From: an uncultured Chloracidobacterium sp. | Lineage (GTDB): Bacteria > Acidobacteriota > Blastocatellia > Pyrinomonadales > Pyrinomonadaceae | Direction of reading: 5' to 3' | Length of the DNA stretch: 28,004 nucleotides | Assembly: GCA_937941715.1 (NCBI GenBank) | Contig: CALDGX010000098.1 | Location: 1 to 28,004 of the forward strand | Part shown: positions 25,399-28,004 of the stretch, in pieces | Layout of the letters: each line of letters opens with the position of its first letter | How positions within the stretch are numbered: position 1 is the stretch's first letter | The notes under the pieces: generated by a model | Told to the model about the DNA's origin: nothing | What the model saw: the letters and a program-made list of their open reading frames with translations, nothing else | Databases searched by the model: none | Made by a program: the position numbers and the translations under genes

Positions 25399-27939
25399 AT
25401 GGACGCACTAGAACGTAACCAGATCAATATCGAAGACGAGATGCGGCGGTCGTATCTCGACTATGCAATGTCGGTCATCATCGGCCGGGCCCTTCCTGAT
25501 GTTCGCGACGGGCTAAAGCCCGTGCATCGCCGCGTATTGTGGGCGATGAACGAACTCGGGAATACGTACAACAAACCGTATAAAAAGAGTGCCCGCGTGG
25601 TCGGCGATACGATCGGTAAATATCACCCGCACGGCGACACCGCGGTTTATGACACGGTGGTCAGGCTCGCGCAGGATTTTTCGATGCGTTATCCGCTGGT
25701 CGACGGGCAGGGCAATTTTGGATCGATCGATGGCGACAATGCGGCGGCGATGCGTTACACCGAGGTCCGCCTGGCAAAGATCACGGGCGAGGTGCTCGAC
25801 GACATTGAGAAAGAGACGGTCGATTTTCAACCGAACTACGACGAATCGCTGTCTGAGCCGACCGTGCTGCCGACGCGTATCCCGCTGCTGATGGTGAACG
25901 GTTCGGAGGGCATCGCTGTCGGAATGGCGACGAAGATACCGCCGCACAACCTGACCGAGATCCTTGAGGGTACGATCGAACTGATCCGCAATCCGGCGAT
26001 GACGGTCGATGAGTTGATACAGTTCATTCCCGGCCCGGATTTTCCGACGGCAGGATTTATTTACGGCCGTGAGGAGATCCACAGAGCCTACAAGACCGGC
26101 CGCGGGATCATTCAGGTCAGGGCTCGAGCCGTCGTCGATGAGATCGGCCGCGGGGATCGCGTAAAGGACGCCGTCGTTATCACCGAATTGCCGTATCAGG
26201 TCAACAAGGCCCGCCTGATCGAGAAGATCGCCGAGTTGGTCCACGAAAAACGCCTCGATGGCATATCGGAGATCCGCGACGAATCAAACCGCGAGGGAAT
26301 GCGCATCGTTATCGAACTCAAGCGCGACGCGGTTCCGCAGGTGGTCCTCAACAAGCTTTACAAGCTGACGCCGATGCAGTCTTCGTTCGGCATCATCAAC
26401 ATAGCGATCGTCGACGGCCAGCCTAAACTCCTGACGCTCAAGGAGATGCTTGAGGCGTTTGTCGAATTTCGCCGCGAGGTGGTCAGGCGCCGTACTGAGT
26501 TTGACCTGCGCAAAGCGATGGCACGGGCTCATATTTTAGAGGGCCTCAACAAAGCGATCGACGCATTGGACTATATCATTCCGACGATCCGCAATTCACG
26601 TTCTGTCGATGAGGCAAAACAATGGTTGACCGGCAACCTCTCGACGGCCGGCGAGATCGCGGCTTGGCGTGGAGTAACGGGCGACAAGACCAAGGAACAG
26701 TTTGTCAAAGAGCTGAACAAGGTCATCCCGGCACTCGAATTTTCTGATATCCAGGCTCAGGCGATCCTCGACCTCCAGCTCCGCCGACTGTCGGCACTCG
26801 AGCGTCAAAAGATCCTCGACGAATACGCCGAGATCATCAAGTACATTGCCGAACTCGAGAATATTCTTCAAAACGAGAGCGTTTTGCGGCAGGTGATCGT
26901 CGATGAGTTGACCGAGGTCAAACGGCAGTTCGGCGATGCCCGCCGGACGACAATTGTCGATGCAGGCGTCGAACTCAGCATCGAAGACCTGATCCCGGAT
27001 GAGGACGTCGCGATCACGGTCACGAACGCCGGCTATATCAAGCGGACGCCGGTGACCGCCTACACGCGTCAGGGACGCGGCGGTAAGGGCAGGCTCGGGG
27101 CCAAGGCGAAGAACGACGATTTTGTCGAACATCTTTTCATTGCTTCGACGCATGCTTACCTGATGATCTTTACGGACGACGGTCAGGTCTTTAAGATCAA
27201 GGTCCACGAGATCCCCGAGGGTGACACTTCAGCCCGCGGCAAGGCCGTTGTAAATCTGGTGCAACTATCGTCCGAGCGGAAACTGGTCGCCGTCATGCCC
27301 GTGCGTGATTTTGGCGAAGAGGTTTACCTGACGATGGTCACAAAGCAGGGAATTATCAAGAAATCTTCGCTTGCCGACTATCAGAATATTCGTGCTTCGG
27401 GCATTAACGCCATCAATATCGACGAAGGCGACGAGCTGCTCGACATCATCCGCACCGATGGTAAGCGGCAGATATTTGTCGCGACTCACGACGGAATGGC
27501 GGTCAGATTCAACGAATCGGACGTTCGGCCGATGGGCCGTGTCGCCCGCGGCGTTCGCGGCGTTAATCTCAGGCCGGGCGACTTTGTCGTTTCGGTCTGT
27601 GCAGTCTCGCCCGAGGGCACCGAGAAGATCCTCTCGGTCTCAGAAAAGGGATTCGGCAAGCAGACGACCGTCAACAGCTATCGGTTGACCAAGCGAGGCG
27701 GTATCGGTGTCATCAATATGAAAACGACCGATAAGACCGGTAAGGTCGTCGCCGCATTTCCCGTCGAGGACGACAGCGAGATCATGATCATTACGCAGCA
27801 GGCAAAACTCATCCGCCTCGGCGTCGATAAGATCCGCGAGACCGGCCGCAGTGCTCAGGGCGTCACCCTGATCAAATGCGGCGAGGACGACCTCGTCACG
27901 TCGGCATCACTCCTCGCAATGGACGAGGACGACGACTAG
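25399..27939 (+). CDS. gyrA: DNA gyrase subunit A
   Basis: Catalytic subunit of DNA gyrase, which with GyrB introduces negative supercoils using ATP. 846 residues, normal for GyrA. The N-terminal breakage-reunion domain has the active tyrosine Tyr120 (AAMRYTE). The quinolone region reads ARVVGDTIGKYHPHGDTAVYD, with Thr81 at the place of E. coli Ser83 and Asp85 at Asp87. The C-terminal beta-pinwheel carries a GyrA box, QGRGGKG at 558-564, which separates it from ParC. It ends in an acidic MDEDDD tail. The ribosome site is weak (ACAGG 8 bases upstream). gyrB is not adjacent. The start matches the family pattern, 'IEDEMRRSYLDYAMSVI'. Confidence 0.97.
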   Translation: MDALERNQINIEDEMRRSYLDYAMSVIIGRALPDVRDGLKPVHRRVLWAMNELGNTYNKPYKKSARVVGDTIGKYHPHGDTAVYDTVVRLAQDFSMRYPLVDGQGNFGSIDGDNAAAMRYTEVRLAKITGEVLDDIEKETVDFQPNYDESLSEPTVLPTRIPLLMVNGSEGIAVGMATKIPPHNLTEILEGTIELIRNPAMTVDELIQFIPGPDFPTAGFIYGREEIHRAYKTGRGIIQVRARAVVDEIGRGDRVKDAVVITELPYQVNKARLIEKIAELVHEKRLDGISEIRDESNREGMRIVIELKRDAVPQVVLNKLYKLTPMQSSFGIINIAIVDGQPKLLTLKEMLEAFVEFRREVVRRRTEFDLRKAMARAHILEGLNKAIDALDYIIPTIRNSRSVDEAKQWLTGNLSTAGEIAAWRGVTGDKTKEQFVKELNKVIPALEFSDIQAQAILDLQLRRLSALERQKILDEYAEIIKYIAELENILQNESVLRQVIVDELTEVKRQFGDARRTTIVDAGVELSIEDLIPDEDVAITVTNAGYIKRTPVTAYTRQGRGGKGRLGAKAKNDDFVEHLFIASTHAYLMIFTDDGQVFKIKVHEIPEGDTSARGKAVVNLVQLSSERKLVAVMPVRDFGEEVYLTMVTKQGIIKKSSLADYQNIRASGINAINIDEGDELLDIIRTDGKRQIFVATHDGMAVRFNESDVRPMGRVARGVRGVNLRPGDFVVSVCAVSPEGTEKILSVSEKGFGKQTTVNSYRLTKRGGIGVINMKTTDKTGKVVAAFPVEDDSEIMIITQQAKLIRLGVDKIRETGRSAQGVTLIKCGEDDLVTSASLLAMDEDDD

Positions 27940-27963
27940 TACAAACTCCGGTCGATCGACTAT

Positions 27964-28003
27964 AAATAAGAAGGCCTCGCCCGACGGCGAGGCCTTCTTA
28001 TTT
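27964..28003. terminator. Strong bidirectional terminator after gyrA
   Basis: An 18-base perfect stem (27964-27981 and 27986-28003) with loop CGAC. The inner 10 pairs are GC-rich (GGCCTCGCC core) and the outer ones A/T-rich, giving T-rich tails in both directions. It lies 24 bases after the gyrA stop. Confidence 0.93.
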
Positions 28004-28004
28004 G

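Overview
This 28 kb window is a stretch of bacterial chromosome with moderately high GC. It most resembles an Acidobacteriota genome of the Blastocatellia / Pyrinomonadaceae type. That placement is my inference from gene content: a DUF1800-DUF1501 pair, an FG-GAP repeat protein of the 'DGDGRCDIAVFRP' style, an M1 aminopeptidase with a HEAT tail, tandem double-PilZ proteins and a Ser/Thr kinase with a long C-terminal tail. I see no integrase, transposase, CRISPR array or rRNA. It reads as ordinary chromosome carrying many lineage-specific secreted proteins.

Layout. 1-390: no convincing gene. 391-3009 (+): secreted M1 metallopeptidase, ending at a bidirectional terminator shared with a convergent gene (3082-3861, -) that joins an LSm-like module to a LecA (PA-IL)-like lectin module. 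3862-4294: a regulatory-looking spacer with a perfect 12+2+12 palindrome. 4295-5581 (+): unknown exported protein. 5598-11820 (-): a three-gene redox operon, GltD-like flavoprotein with ferredoxin domains -> pyruvate:ferredoxin oxidoreductase (nifJ) -> dihydroorotate-dehydrogenase-like protein. It has a recognisable promoter and a Crp/Fnr-type site. 12060-12135 (-): tRNA-Thr(UGU) with its own promoter and terminator. 12363-13343 (+): exported protein with two copies of a FlgT-C-like module. 13401-14096 (-): pgsA. 14206-18017 (-): coupled DUF1800 and Tat-exported DUF1501 genes. 18228-19307 (-): exported FG-GAP protein. 19382-20272 (+): HhH-GPD DNA glycosylase, divergent from the FG-GAP gene across a dyad. 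20429-20920 (+): small exported protein. 21039-22745 (+): membrane Ser/Thr kinase. 22742-23425 (-): plsC-type acyltransferase, whose stop codon interlocks with the kinase stop. 23466-25166 (-): two paralogous double-PilZ proteins. 25399-27939 (+): gyrA, closed by a strong terminator.

How genes work together. The clearest functional unit is the PFOR operon. Pyruvate oxidation by NifJ releases low-potential electrons. The GltD-like protein, with N-terminal Fe-S, FAD, NAD(P) and C-terminal 2[4Fe-4S] parts, is the obvious partner for passing them to NAD(P). The third gene is a DHOD-fold flavoprotein that has lost the usual catalytic residues. Together, genes 1 and 3 carry every domain type of dihydropyrimidine dehydrogenase, split and rearranged around a PFOR. 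This is the most interesting candidate system here. pgsA and plsC both serve phospholipid synthesis but are not in one operon. The PilZ pair implies c-di-GMP signalling. DUF1800/DUF1501 are probably a functional pair of unknown role at the cell surface.
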